From: UBA3478 sp049596955
GTDB lineage: Bacteria > Bacteroidota > Bacteroidia > Flavobacteriales > Flavobacteriaceae
DNA: 64,000 nucleotides
Direction of reading: 5' to 3'
Assembly: GCA_049596955.1 (NCBI GenBank)
Contig: JBMYMD010000008.1
Location: forward strand, 21,210 to 85,209
Position 1 is the first letter of the stretch; the number at the start of each line of letters is the position of its first letter. This document shows positions 44,610-52,421 of the stretch, piece after piece. The notes beneath the pieces were generated by a model, which did no database searches, was not told where the DNA came from, and was given only the letters and a program-made list of their open reading frames with translations. The translations under genes were made by a program, and so were the position numbers.

Positions 44610-44712
44610 ACTGCAAATATCTGCATTAATACTGATATGTTTTTACACTGAATAGAAAGAAAATTACGTAAAAATATCACTAATAAAAACGCAAGAAATA
44701 TATCATATAGTA

Positions 44713-45732
44713 TTGAGAAACTTAAAGGGTCAACACAAGTTGAATTTAAAAGACATGCTCCTTGAGTTGAAAGATATAGATAAGGTAGTCCAAAAATTGG
44801 CACTACAAATAAGTCAAGCGCAGCTTTTTGAAGCTAAATTAGAATTAGAACAAGCCAAAAAGGCCAACATGAAATGGGTGTTATTGAGTGACAATAATTA
44901 TCCTGTTTTACTCAAACAGTCTCATGACCCTCCACTAATACTCTATTACAAAGGCGATATCACTTTATTAAATAACAGGATAAACATGATCCTCAGTATT
45001 GTGGGAACAAGAAAAATGACTGCTTATGGTTCACAATTAATCCAAAACTGTTTAGAAGAGTTGGCGTCTATCAAACCTGTAATTGTAAGTGGTTTAGCTT
45101 ACGGGGTGGACTATTTAGCGCAAAAGAGGGCTATTGATCTAAATTTGAAAACCGTACAAGTATGTGCACATGGCTTAGATATAATTTATCCAAACAAGCA
45201 TAAGGCTTTATTTAAAAAAATTGAGATTCATGGCTTGGTGTTGAGTGAATATCCACCGGGAACAGCACCTTTAAAGCATCATTTTCTGAAGAGAAATAGA
45301 ATTATAGCAGGAGTGTCTTGGGCTACTTTGGTTGTAGAATCAGCCTTAAAAGGAGGGAGTTTAACTACAGCTAAATACGCTTTTGAATTCAACAGACCAC
45401 TTTTTTGTTTTCCCGGCAGAGTCACAGATGTCTATAGTCAAGGGTGTAATTTGCTTATTCGTCGGCAAATGGCTATTGGAATACTATCAGCTCAAGATCT
45501 GGCAAATGAATTGCAATGGCCTTTAGAGAACACAATTTCTCATTCAAAGACAAAGCTTAGTCCAATCGAACAACAGATTCTTGAATTGGCTCAAAAAGAC
45601 TTGAAAATATCTATTCAAAGCTTGATCCAAAACACAAATTATAGAAAAGATGAATTAACTCTTGCTCTTGTTCGCTTGGAAAATCAAGGTTCTTTAAAAA
45701 GAACAAGGGGCTTGTGGTATGAAAAAATATAA
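44713..45732 (+). CDS. dprA: DNA-processing protein DprA, short N-terminus
   Basis: DprA loads RecA onto incoming single-stranded DNA in natural transformation. The Rossmann-like core is present: ILSIVGTRKMTAYGSQL, VSGLAYGVD, KRNRIIAG, ESALKGGSLTTAKYA and FPGRVTD. A C-terminal winged-helix-like part follows. The N-terminal helical (SAM/HhH) region looks about 30 residues shorter than usual. The only in-frame starts are TTG at 44713 or ATG at 44755, and an in-frame stop lies 75 bases or so upstream. The 3' end lies 4 bp from convergent trpS. Confidence 0.88.
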   Translation: MRNLKGQHKLNLKDMLLELKDIDKVVQKLALQISQAQLFEAKLELEQAKKANMKWVLLSDNNYPVLLKQSHDPPLILYYKGDITLLNNRINMILSIVGTRKMTAYGSQLIQNCLEELASIKPVIVSGLAYGVDYLAQKRAIDLNLKTVQVCAHGLDIIYPNKHKALFKKIEIHGLVLSEYPPGTAPLKHHFLKRNRIIAGVSWATLVVESALKGGSLTTAKYAFEFNRPLFCFPGRVTDVYSQGCNLLIRRQMAIGILSAQDLANELQWPLENTISHSKTKLSPIEQQILELAQKDLKISIQSLIQNTNYRKDELTLALVRLENQGSLKRTRGLWYEKI

Positions 45733-45736
45733 TGAA

Positions 45737-46705
45737 TTAGTAACCGAGCTTATTTCTTACGCGCCCGAGCACTTCATCAGCTTTGGTTTGAGCTTTTTGG
45801 GCTCCAGCCAATAGAACCTCATCGATTAAAGATTTGTTTTCCATGAAGTAATGAAATTTTTCCATAGGCTCTTTGAATTTACTTTCGATGAGCAATAGAA
45901 GTTCCTTTTTAGCATGTCCGTAACCGTAACCTCCCGCTAGATAATTGGCACTCATCTCTTCAATAGCCTCTTGGGAGGCCAAGAGCTTGAACAAATTAAA
46001 CACATTATCATTGCTAGGGTCTTTAGGCTCCTCTAAGGACTTTGAATCTGTCTCTATGCCCATGATGGTTTTTTTGAGCTTTTTGGGCTGGTCAAAGATG
46101 TTTATAGTGTTGTTTTTACTCTTACTCATTTTTTCTCCGTCAGTCCCTGGCACGTACATAGTTTCTTCGCTAATTTGTGCCTCGGGCAAAACAAAAGTCT
46201 CTCCAAATTTTGCGTGGAACCGTTGAGCTACGTCTCTAGTCATTTCTAAGTGTTGTAACTGATCTTTTCCAACAGGAACAACATCGGCATCGTATAGCAA
46301 AATGTCTGCGGCCATTAACATAGGATAGGTAAAAAGACCTGCGTTCACATCTTCGAGACGATCAGCCTTGTCTTTAAATGAGTGTGCAAGGGTGAGTCTT
46401 TGATATGGAAAAAAGCAGTTTAAATACCAAGCAAGTTCTGTAACCTGAGGCACATCACTTTGTCTGTAAAAGACAGTGTTTTCAGTATCTAATCCGAAAG
46501 CCAGCCAAGTGGCTGCTGTAGCATAGGTATTCTCGCTTAAGGTTTGACCGTCTTTAATTTGAGTCAAAGAATGCATGTCAGCTATAAACAAAAAAGATTC
46601 ATTATCTGGCTGATTAGAAAGACTAATAGCTGGCTGTATAGCTCCTAATATATTACCTAAATGGGGAGTGCCAGTACTTTGAATACCGGTCAGGATTCTG
46701 GACAT
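45737..46705 (-). CDS. trpS: Tryptophanyl-tRNA synthetase
   Basis: This class I synthetase charges tRNA-Trp. The HIGH-type motif is GTPHLGN at residues 12-18, the KMSKS motif is GEKMSKSKNNTI, and DILLYDADVVPVGKDQLQHLEM binds adenylate. The length of 322 residues is normal for bacterial TrpRS. It is the third aminoacyl-tRNA synthetase of the window. It lies 64 bp downstream of an orphan gene on the same strand. Confidence 0.96.
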   Translation of the reverse strand: MSRILTGIQSTGTPHLGNILGAIQPAISLSNQPDNESFLFIADMHSLTQIKDGQTLSENTYATAATWLAFGLDTENTVFYRQSDVPQVTELAWYLNCFFPYQRLTLAHSFKDKADRLEDVNAGLFTYPMLMAADILLYDADVVPVGKDQLQHLEMTRDVAQRFHAKFGETFVLPEAQISEETMYVPGTDGEKMSKSKNNTINIFDQPKKLKKTIMGIETDSKSLEEPKDPSNDNVFNLFKLLASQEAIEEMSANYLAGGYGYGHAKKELLLLIESKFKEPMEKFHYFMENKSLIDEVLLAGAQKAQTKADEVLGRVRNKLGY

Positions 46706-46769
46706 TACGCTTTATTTTGAGTTACAAAATAAGCGCATCTAGGCGTTTTAAAAAACAAAAAACCAAAAT

Positions 46770-47081
46770 TTACTGTTTAGCAAAAAAGAAGTTTTGAAGT
46801 CTCTCTGTTAGTGAACGTGATTTTCTATTGTGAAAAGTTAAATTTACTCCTCGACAAACTCCTTCTTGTCTAATGGGATAATAAGACTGTACGGCTTGAA
46901 CCACCTTGCCGTAATCATTGTCATACAATTGATCTACAACATCATTAATTTGGGGGCCATAAAACTCATTTGACGGTATCCCCGTTTGATTGGCAAATAT
47001 CTGAACGATTTTATCTGTTTCTGAGTTTCTTCTATTATTAGAAATCATTGCAAGAAGTGTTAGAATCGTTAATTTCTCCAT
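46770..47081 (-). CDS. Hypothetical small protein (103 aa)
   Basis: I do not recognise this protein. It is basic at the C-terminus (NRKSRSLTERLQNFFFAKQ), has no signal peptide and shows one Cys (EGVCRG). The N-terminus MEKLTILTLLAMISNNRRN has a short hydrophobic stretch. It may be a genuine species-restricted gene. It is upstream of trpS on the same strand, and no promoter box is clear. Confidence 0.45.
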   Translation of the reverse strand: MEKLTILTLLAMISNNRRNSETDKIVQIFANQTGIPSNEFYGPQINDVVDQLYDNDYGKVVQAVQSYYPIRQEGVCRGVNLTFHNRKSRSLTERLQNFFFAKQ

Positions 47082-47140
47082 TTTTTTGAGGCTTTCGTAG
47101 TGTTAATCGTATAAGTTTTGTAGTGAAATTCTTATATGCT

Positions 47141-47153
47141 AAAGTTATTAACA
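47141..47153. repeat. Direct repeat copy 1 (13 bp)
   Basis: AAAGTTATTAACA, repeated exactly at 47231-47243 (90 bp apart) in the intergenic region upstream of the maleate-isomerase-like gene. Confidence 0.6.
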
Positions 47154-47230
47154 TTAAGCGAAAATCCAAATAAATTGACTTAAATTATTGATTCTATGAC
47201 CTATATGCATTCTATCTTGTTTGAACACAG

Positions 47231-47243
47231 AAAGTTATTAACA
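47231..47243. repeat. Direct repeat copy 2 (13 bp)
   Basis: An exact second copy of AAAGTTATTAACA, about 95 bp before the ATG at 47337. It could be a regulator site; TTATTAACA is not a good DnaA box. Confidence 0.6.
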
Positions 47244-47336
47244 ATACAAAACAGAGGTATTAATTATTATTCTACCTTGAAATAAGCATGAAATGTTTGA
47301 TTTAAATCCCAAAAGCACTTTAGAAATAAAAAGACA

Positions 47337-48092
47337 ATGAGAAAACACATTAGAATTGGAATGATTGTCCCTAGCTCCAATATCACCATGGAAAAAGAAA
47401 TTCCTCAGGCAATTAATTCCAATCGATTTGAATCTAAACCAATTATAACATACCATTCTGCACGTGTAGGTCTTAAAAATGTATCTCGAGAAGAATTAAA
47501 ACAAATGAATTTAAGTGCTGTAGGTGCTGCAGAATCATTGGCCGATGCGTCTGTGGACATTATTCTTTATGCATGTTTGGTCGCTGTAATGGTAGAAGGA
47601 AAGGGCGCACATAAGATTTCTGAAAAAGAATTAAAAGAGGCTACTTCTAATGAAACTGCTGATGTACCTGTTGTTACTAGTGCTGGCGCCTTAGTTCAAA
47701 CCTTAAAAGATATTGGTGTTCGAAAGGTTGCTGTTATTGCGCCTTACTTACCCTCATTAACAGATACTGTGTGTGGATATATTCAAGATGAAGGTGTTGA
47801 GGTCATAGATTCTCATTCACTAGCTGTAACCAACAACCTAGAAGTAGGAGAATTAGACCAAAGTCAATTGGTTTCTATTGCATCTGGAATGTCAGAAGAG
47901 GCCGAAGCCGTTGTGTTATCTGCTTGTGTTCAAATGCCGTCATTAGATGTTTTGTCCAAAACAGAAGAATTATTAGGCAAACCAGTAATTTCTGCTGCAA
48001 CTGCAACGGTTTATCAGGCGATGAAAAAGTTGGGAATGCCTCTCAACATGAACACATATGGAAAATTACTTTCAGGAAAATTAGAGGTCTAG
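47337..48092 (+). CDS. Maleate cis-trans isomerase / Asp-Glu racemase superfamily
   Basis: The 251-residue protein follows the pattern of bacterial maleate isomerase: IGMIVPSSNITMEKEIP, YACLVAVM, PVVTSAGAL and VLSACVQMPS. Two Cys at residues 80 and 197 match the catalytic cysteine pair of the family. Maleate isomerase makes fumarate at the end of nicotinate and some aromatic pathways, yet no other gene of these pathways is nearby. The substrate may therefore differ. It is cotranscribed with the YrdC-like gene (start at the base after its stop). A weak -7-like TACCTTGA lies at 47273-47280. Confidence 0.85.
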   Translation: MRKHIRIGMIVPSSNITMEKEIPQAINSNRFESKPIITYHSARVGLKNVSREELKQMNLSAVGAAESLADASVDIILYACLVAVMVEGKGAHKISEKELKEATSNETADVPVVTSAGALVQTLKDIGVRKVAVIAPYLPSLTDTVCGYIQDEGVEVIDSHSLAVTNNLEVGELDQSQLVSIASGMSEEAEAVVLSACVQMPSLDVLSKTEELLGKPVISAATATVYQAMKKLGMPLNMNTYGKLLSGKLEV

Positions 48093-48785
48093 ATGAAAAA
48101 GATGTGGATTAGCGACAAAGGGCTTGTAGAGGAAATCATGAATATTTTTCATTCTGATTATCCTGTTGTTATGTTTCAGCTTCCTACTGTTTACACACTT
48201 ATTGCTCCACCCACCCATGCAGGAGCTCAAGCTTTAAATCACGCCAAACAGCGGTTGCCTGAAAAAAACTACGGCTCTGCCATAGGAAATTTAAACGCCT
48301 TTCACAGGTTAGCAAATAAGGGTTCTTTACCAGAAGAGTTGGATTCACCTGAAAAGTTAGAGCTTTTTTCAGGGGCATTTATGAGAATTGACGTGGGAGA
48401 CAGCGATTTTAATTCTGTTTTAGTTCGCTCTGGCACACATCAAGGCCTATTGCTAAACTGGCCCTTTAGAGATGTTTTTATTGCATTAGAAAAAGCCATA
48501 AAACCATTAGTAGAGCCAGAATTATTCCAAGGGAAATCATACGCTTCAGTTTTGTGCACAAGTGCGAATTTGAGTGGAGATCCAAAAGGGTCTATTACAA
48601 AATGGAGAAGGGCAAGAAGATTTGCGCGAAAAAGAGCAATTAAACTCATCATCAGAACGCATTCAACAGCCGATGTACTAGGGTCTTACCCCATCTTTCA
48701 TTTGACACCTAATAAAGTTGAAATTAAGCGACACGGACCCAGAGAAAAAGAGATCATGGGTCGACTTCCTGAGCGCTTGCGCTAA
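48093..48785 (+). CDS. Divergent YrdC/Sua5-like protein
   Basis: The 230-residue protein carries traces of the YrdC fold: FQLPTVYTLI (PTxTVYGL region), AKQRLPEKNYG (KxR motif) and CTSANLSGDP (the SxN signature TSANxSG). YrdC proteins make threonylcarbamoyl-AMP for tRNA t6A37. The sequence is distant from housekeeping TsaC and has a basic C-terminus (KWRRARRFARKRAIK), so it may be a specialised paralogue. Its pairing with a maleate-isomerase-like enzyme, with no intergenic base, is unexpected. Confidence 0.7.
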   Translation: MKKMWISDKGLVEEIMNIFHSDYPVVMFQLPTVYTLIAPPTHAGAQALNHAKQRLPEKNYGSAIGNLNAFHRLANKGSLPEELDSPEKLELFSGAFMRIDVGDSDFNSVLVRSGTHQGLLLNWPFRDVFIALEKAIKPLVEPELFQGKSYASVLCTSANLSGDPKGSITKWRRARRFARKRAIKLIIRTHSTADVLGSYPIFHLTPNKVEIKRHGPREKEIMGRLPERLR

Positions 48786-48823
48786 GCCCATAATCAATTC
48801 AAAAACAAATAATATTTAAGTCT

Positions 48824-48831
48824 TATTTTTG
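48824..48831 (+). promoter_or_regulatory. Promoter -7 box for plsC-like gene
   Basis: TATTTTTG matches TAnnTTTG, 9 nt before the ATG at 48841. It overlaps the TTG at 48829, which makes that earlier start unlikely. Confidence 0.58.
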
Positions 48832-48840
48832 GAATTAGGT

Positions 48841-49572
48841 ATGAAGGCTGTTTTTCAATTATTTTACAGAGTTTGGTTTTACATATTAGCTGGTGTTCCG
48901 GTCATCCTCTTTTTTCCGCTGTTACTCCTCTTATCGACTAAAGAAAAATACTATTCGAACCTTTATTGGTTTGCACGAAACGTATGGTCTAAATACATTC
49001 TTTTTTTTATGGGTTGTTCACCAAAAAAACTAGAAGGCAGTTTGGAATTACCTGAGCCTCCTTTTGTTTTTGTAGCCAACCATACAAGTCAGTTAGACGT
49101 TATGCTGCTGATGCATATTTGTCCTCATCCTCTCGTTTTTGTGGGTAAAAAAGAATTGAGTAAAATTTGGCTTTTTGGAAGTATTTACAAAAGAGCTGCT
49201 GTTTTAGTTCAAAGAGACAGTGCAGAAAGCAGAAAACAAGTCTATTACAGTATCAAAGAAAAAATGGACAACAAAAGAGGCATAGCCATTTTTCCAGAAG
49301 CAGGTGTTCCTCCAGAAGAGGTTCTTCTTAGGGAGTTCAGAAGAGGGGGGTTTTCTATGGCGGCAGAACACAAACTAAAAATTGTTGTGGCTTCTTTTTA
49401 CGACTGTAAAAAACGGTTAAACTGGACGTATTTTCACGGCGGCCCGGGACAACTCAGATATCGCATTATAGACATCATTCCTTGGCAAAAACGAGACTCA
49501 CTGGAAGCAATTGACGCTTTGAAAGATGAGGTTTACGAAAAAATGAAAAACGATCTTATCGCTAATCCTTGA
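48841..49572 (+). CDS. 1-acyl-sn-glycerol-3-phosphate acyltransferase
   Basis: This PlsC-type membrane acyltransferase makes phosphatidate or acylates a related lipid. The catalytic HX4D motif is NHTSQLD, followed by FVGKKELSKIWLFGS and the FPEAGVPPEE motif. Two N-terminal hydrophobic helices (FILA... and VPVILFFPLLLLLS) anchor it. The length of 243 residues is normal. The 3' end lies 9 bp from convergent recA. Confidence 0.9.
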   Translation: MKAVFQLFYRVWFYILAGVPVILFFPLLLLLSTKEKYYSNLYWFARNVWSKYILFFMGCSPKKLEGSLELPEPPFVFVANHTSQLDVMLLMHICPHPLVFVGKKELSKIWLFGSIYKRAAVLVQRDSAESRKQVYYSIKEKMDNKRGIAIFPEAGVPPEEVLLREFRRGGFSMAAEHKLKIVVASFYDCKKRLNWTYFHGGPGQLRYRIIDIIPWQKRDSLEAIDALKDEVYEKMKNDLIANP

Positions 49573-49581
49573 GACTTTTCT

Positions 49582-50586
49582 CTAGGCTTCTCCTTTGATG
49601 GCTTGAGTTATTTTGTCTTCTATTTCTTCAGACAACTCAGGATTGTCTAATAAAATGTTTTTTACAGCATCTCTACCTTGTCCAAGTTTGGTGTCGGCAT
49701 AGCTAAACCACGAACCACTTTTATTAATGATGTCGTAAGCAACGCCATGGTCTATAATCTCACCTACTTTTGAAATACCTTCTCCATACATAATGTCGAA
49801 TTCTGTAGTTCTAAATGGAGGGGCAACTTTATTTTTCACCACTTTTACTTTGGTTTTATTACCACTAACATTGCCTTCGTTGTCTTTGATTTGAGAAGAC
49901 CTTCTTATGTCTAGCCTTACAGAAGCATAAAATTTTAGGGCGTTTCCACCAGTTGTGGTTTCGGGATTCCCAAACATAACACCAATCTTTTCGCGCAATT
50001 GATTGATAAAGATGACTGTGCATTGGGTTTTGCTTATTGTTGAGGTGAGTTTTCTAAGTGCTTGGGACATAAGTCTCGCATGAAGACCCATTTTTGAATC
50101 TCCCATTTCACCTTCGATCTCACTTTTTGGGGTTAATGCAGCCACAGAGTCAATAATGACAATGTCTATAGCTCCCGAGCGAATTAAATTATCAGCAATT
50201 TCAAGCGCCTGTTCTCCGTGATCAGGCTGTGAGATAATTAAATTATCTATGTCAACCCCCAATTTTTCAGCGTAAAAACGATCAAAAGCGTGTTCAGCAT
50301 CAACAAAAGCAGCAATACCTCCATTTTTTTGAGCCTCTGCAATTGCGTGTAAGGTCAGCGTTGTTTTTCCTGAAGATTCAGGCCCATAAATTTCAATCAC
50401 TCTACCTTTTGGGTACCCTCCAACACCTAGAGCCAAATCTAAACCTAAAGAACCAGAGGAGATCACTTCGACCTGCTCTATAACACTGTCTCCTAGTTTC
50501 ATAACAGCACCTTTTCCATAGGTTTTATCTAACTTATCTAATGTTAATTTTAGCGCTTTTAGTTTTTGATTTTCGTCTTTACTCAT
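49582..50586 (-). CDS. recA: Recombinase A
   Basis: RecA forms filaments on single-stranded DNA for recombination and SOS induction. Walker A is GPESSGKTT, with IAFVDAEHAFD, IIDSVAALTPKSEIEGEMGD, and the L2 region GVMFGNPETTTGGNALKFYASVR. From the ATG at 50586 it has 334 residues, typical for flavobacteria. The longer frame to 50664 adds 26 non-homologous residues over the promoter. Confidence 0.97.
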   Translation of the reverse strand: MSKDENQKLKALKLTLDKLDKTYGKGAVMKLGDSVIEQVEVISSGSLGLDLALGVGGYPKGRVIEIYGPESSGKTTLTLHAIAEAQKNGGIAAFVDAEHAFDRFYAEKLGVDIDNLIISQPDHGEQALEIADNLIRSGAIDIVIIDSVAALTPKSEIEGEMGDSKMGLHARLMSQALRKLTSTISKTQCTVIFINQLREKIGVMFGNPETTTGGNALKFYASVRLDIRRSSQIKDNEGNVSGNKTKVKVVKNKVAPPFRTTEFDIMYGEGISKVGEIIDHGVAYDIINKSGSWFSYADTKLGQGRDAVKNILLDNPELSEEIEDKITQAIKGEA

Positions 50587-50607
50587 AACTCGTGAATTAA
50601 TGATCTT

Positions 50608-50615
50608 CAAAATTA
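50608..50615 (-). promoter_or_regulatory. Promoter -7 box for recA
   Basis: Minus-strand TAATTTTG matches TAnnTTTG, 21 nt before the ATG at 50586. I see no clear LexA-type operator. Confidence 0.55.
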
Positions 50616-50762
50616 AGCTATTCTCTACATGAAAATTGCAGGCTTTATAATTAGTTCTTAACATCTAGAGCTCTTTCGTTTTGTTCTTTAAAAGGGATTA
50701 TTTTGAAGCGCTAAAAGGGAGCATAAATATCAGTATCTTTACTATTGCAAAATGAAGATGAA

Positions 50763-51914
50763 ATGAGTTGTAATACCTGCAGCACAAACGGAATACATCC
50801 AGGGTGCAAAAGCAATGGCTCTTGCGGAGAAGACTCTTGCAATAAATTGACAGTTTTCGATTGGTTGAGCAATATGCAGCCTGAAGACCAAACATCACAA
50901 TTATACGTCGAAGTTCGATTCAAAAACAGCAGAAAAGAATTCTATAAAAACAGTGAAAATTTGAGCCTTCACATTGGAGATGTGGTTTCAACACAATCCA
51001 AATCGGGTCATGATGTGGGAATTGTCTCGCTCACCGGCCCTCTTGTCGGCGTTCAAATGAAAAAAAAGGGAATAGAAAAAGAAAAAGACGAACTCCAAAA
51101 AATTTATAGAAAGGCTTCTTCAAAAGATATTTCTGTTTGGCAATCTTCTAGAGATAAAGAAAAGCAAATTCAGAAAAGAGCTAGAGAGATCATCATTCAC
51201 TTGAACCTGCAAATGAAACTGAGCGATGTAGAATTTCAAGGTGACGGTTCTAAGGCTACTTTTTATTACACCGCCGAGGAGCGAGTAGATTTTAGACAAC
51301 TTATTAAAGAACTTGCGAAGGCCTTTGGAATTCGTATAGAAATGCGTCAGATTGGCTATCGTCAAGAAGCACAAAGATTAGGCGGAATTGGTTCTTGCGG
51401 TAGAGAACTTTGTTGTTCTTCTTGGTTGTCTGATTTCAGATCTGTAAGCACATCTGCAGCCCGCTATCAGCAGCTTGCCCTAAATCCACAAAAACTAGCA
51501 GGACAGTGTGGGAAATTGAAATGTTGTTTGAATTATGAATTAGACACTTATCTCGAAGCGCTAAAAGATTTCCCTCCAACAGATTGTAAACTTCAGACCG
51601 AAAAAGGAGTAGCGTATTGTCAAAAAACAGACATCTTTAAAGAGCTGTTGTGGTTTACGTATAGAGATGAGCCCTCAAATTGGCATGAGGTTCACAAAGA
51701 TGTAGTACAAGAAATCATTGAAATCAATAAATCGGGTAAAAAAATTAGCAGTATTGAAGACTACATTGGAGAATCCTCAGAAACAGAAGAAATCAAAAGT
51801 TATCTTGAAAAAGATGTCTTAGAAGATTCTATCACTCGATTTGATAAGCCAAAAAACAAGAAGCGAAGAAAATCAAAGAACAGGCCTAGAAACAAACAAA
51901 AAACGAAGTCGTGA
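50763..51914 (+). CDS. RicT/YaaT-like PSP1 domain protein
   Basis: The PSP1 domain includes IGSCGRELCCSSWLSDF and GQCGKLKCCLNYE, Cys-rich sites also found in RicT of B. subtilis, where a RicA-F-T complex carries iron-sulfur clusters and promotes RNA processing with RNase Y. Here the N-terminus (MSCNTCSTNGIHPGC...) adds Cys at 3, 6, 15, 21 and 26, a second possible metal site. The C-terminus is a basic tail (KKRRKSKNRPRNKQK). I chose ATG 50763; a TTG at 50745 is an alternative. The next gene gldH overlaps by 4 bp. Confidence 0.88.
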   Translation: MSCNTCSTNGIHPGCKSNGSCGEDSCNKLTVFDWLSNMQPEDQTSQLYVEVRFKNSRKEFYKNSENLSLHIGDVVSTQSKSGHDVGIVSLTGPLVGVQMKKKGIEKEKDELQKIYRKASSKDISVWQSSRDKEKQIQKRAREIIIHLNLQMKLSDVEFQGDGSKATFYYTAEERVDFRQLIKELAKAFGIRIEMRQIGYRQEAQRLGGIGSCGRELCCSSWLSDFRSVSTSAARYQQLALNPQKLAGQCGKLKCCLNYELDTYLEALKDFPPTDCKLQTEKGVAYCQKTDIFKELLWFTYRDEPSNWHEVHKDVVQEIIEINKSGKKISSIEDYIGESSETEEIKSYLEKDVLEDSITRFDKPKNKKRRKSKNRPRNKQKTKS

Positions 51915-52408
51915 AAGTTGTCCCTTCAGCAGTTATACTACTTTTGAGTTTTTGCTTTTTTTCTTGTTCGGACATAGGCCAAAGTCAATTTCAAACTCTA
52001 GAAAATGCAGAGTGGTCGAAGTCAGACACGTTGAGTTTCGAATTTTCGATTACAGATACACTTAATCGATACGATATACTCATTCACATCCGAAATAACA
52101 AAGACTATGATTTTAGCAATATCTTTTTAGTCTCGACCTTAGATTTTCCAGAATCAGAAAGGACAATAGTGGACACATTAGAATATGAAATAACAGATGT
52201 AGAGGGAAATTGGCTCGGACAATCTCAAGGAACGGTAGTAGAAAACTTATTATTCTTTAGAGAAGCTGTCGTTTTTCCTAACAAAGGGAAGTACGAAATG
52301 AGCCTTAATCACTTAATGCGCAGAAAAGGTTTTGTTGAGGGCTTATCAACGCTAAAGGGAATTACCGATGTAGGCGTAGAAATAAAACCTGAAAATAATC
52401 AACAATAA
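51911..52408 (+). CDS. gldH: Gliding motility lipoprotein GldH
   Basis: A lipoprotein signal ends at LSFCFFSC (Cys19). The pattern DTLSFEFSITDTLNRYDILIHIRN and LNHLMRRKGFVEGL matches GldH. GldH is required for gliding in Flavobacterium johnsoniae; its biochemical role is not known to me. The GTG start overlaps the RicT stop. The PBP1A gene follows 13 bp later. Confidence 0.88.
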   Translation: MKVVPSAVILLLSFCFFSCSDIGQSQFQTLENAEWSKSDTLSFEFSITDTLNRYDILIHIRNNKDYDFSNIFLVSTLDFPESERTIVDTLEYEITDVEGNWLGQSQGTVVENLLFFREAVVFPNKGKYEMSLNHLMRRKGFVEGLSTLKGITDVGVEIKPENNQQ

Positions 52409-52421
52409 GAAGTAGCATCAT

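Noticed and set aside
44600..44803. Minus-strand frame of 67 residues across the HU-SPOR/dprA gap
   Set aside because: It overlaps the dprA start and the promoter of the HU-SPOR gene, and has no recognisable features.
47145..47243. TTATTAACA pair as DnaA boxes or an origin
   Set aside because: Position 7 lacks the C of TTATnCACA, only two copies exist, and there is no AT-rich unwinding region or dnaA neighbour.
50587..50664. N-terminal extension of RecA to 50664 (including FHVEN)
   Set aside because: Not homologous to RecA and covers the TAATTTTG promoter box. The FHVE word there is coded by TTTCATGTAGAG, which is not a parS site.
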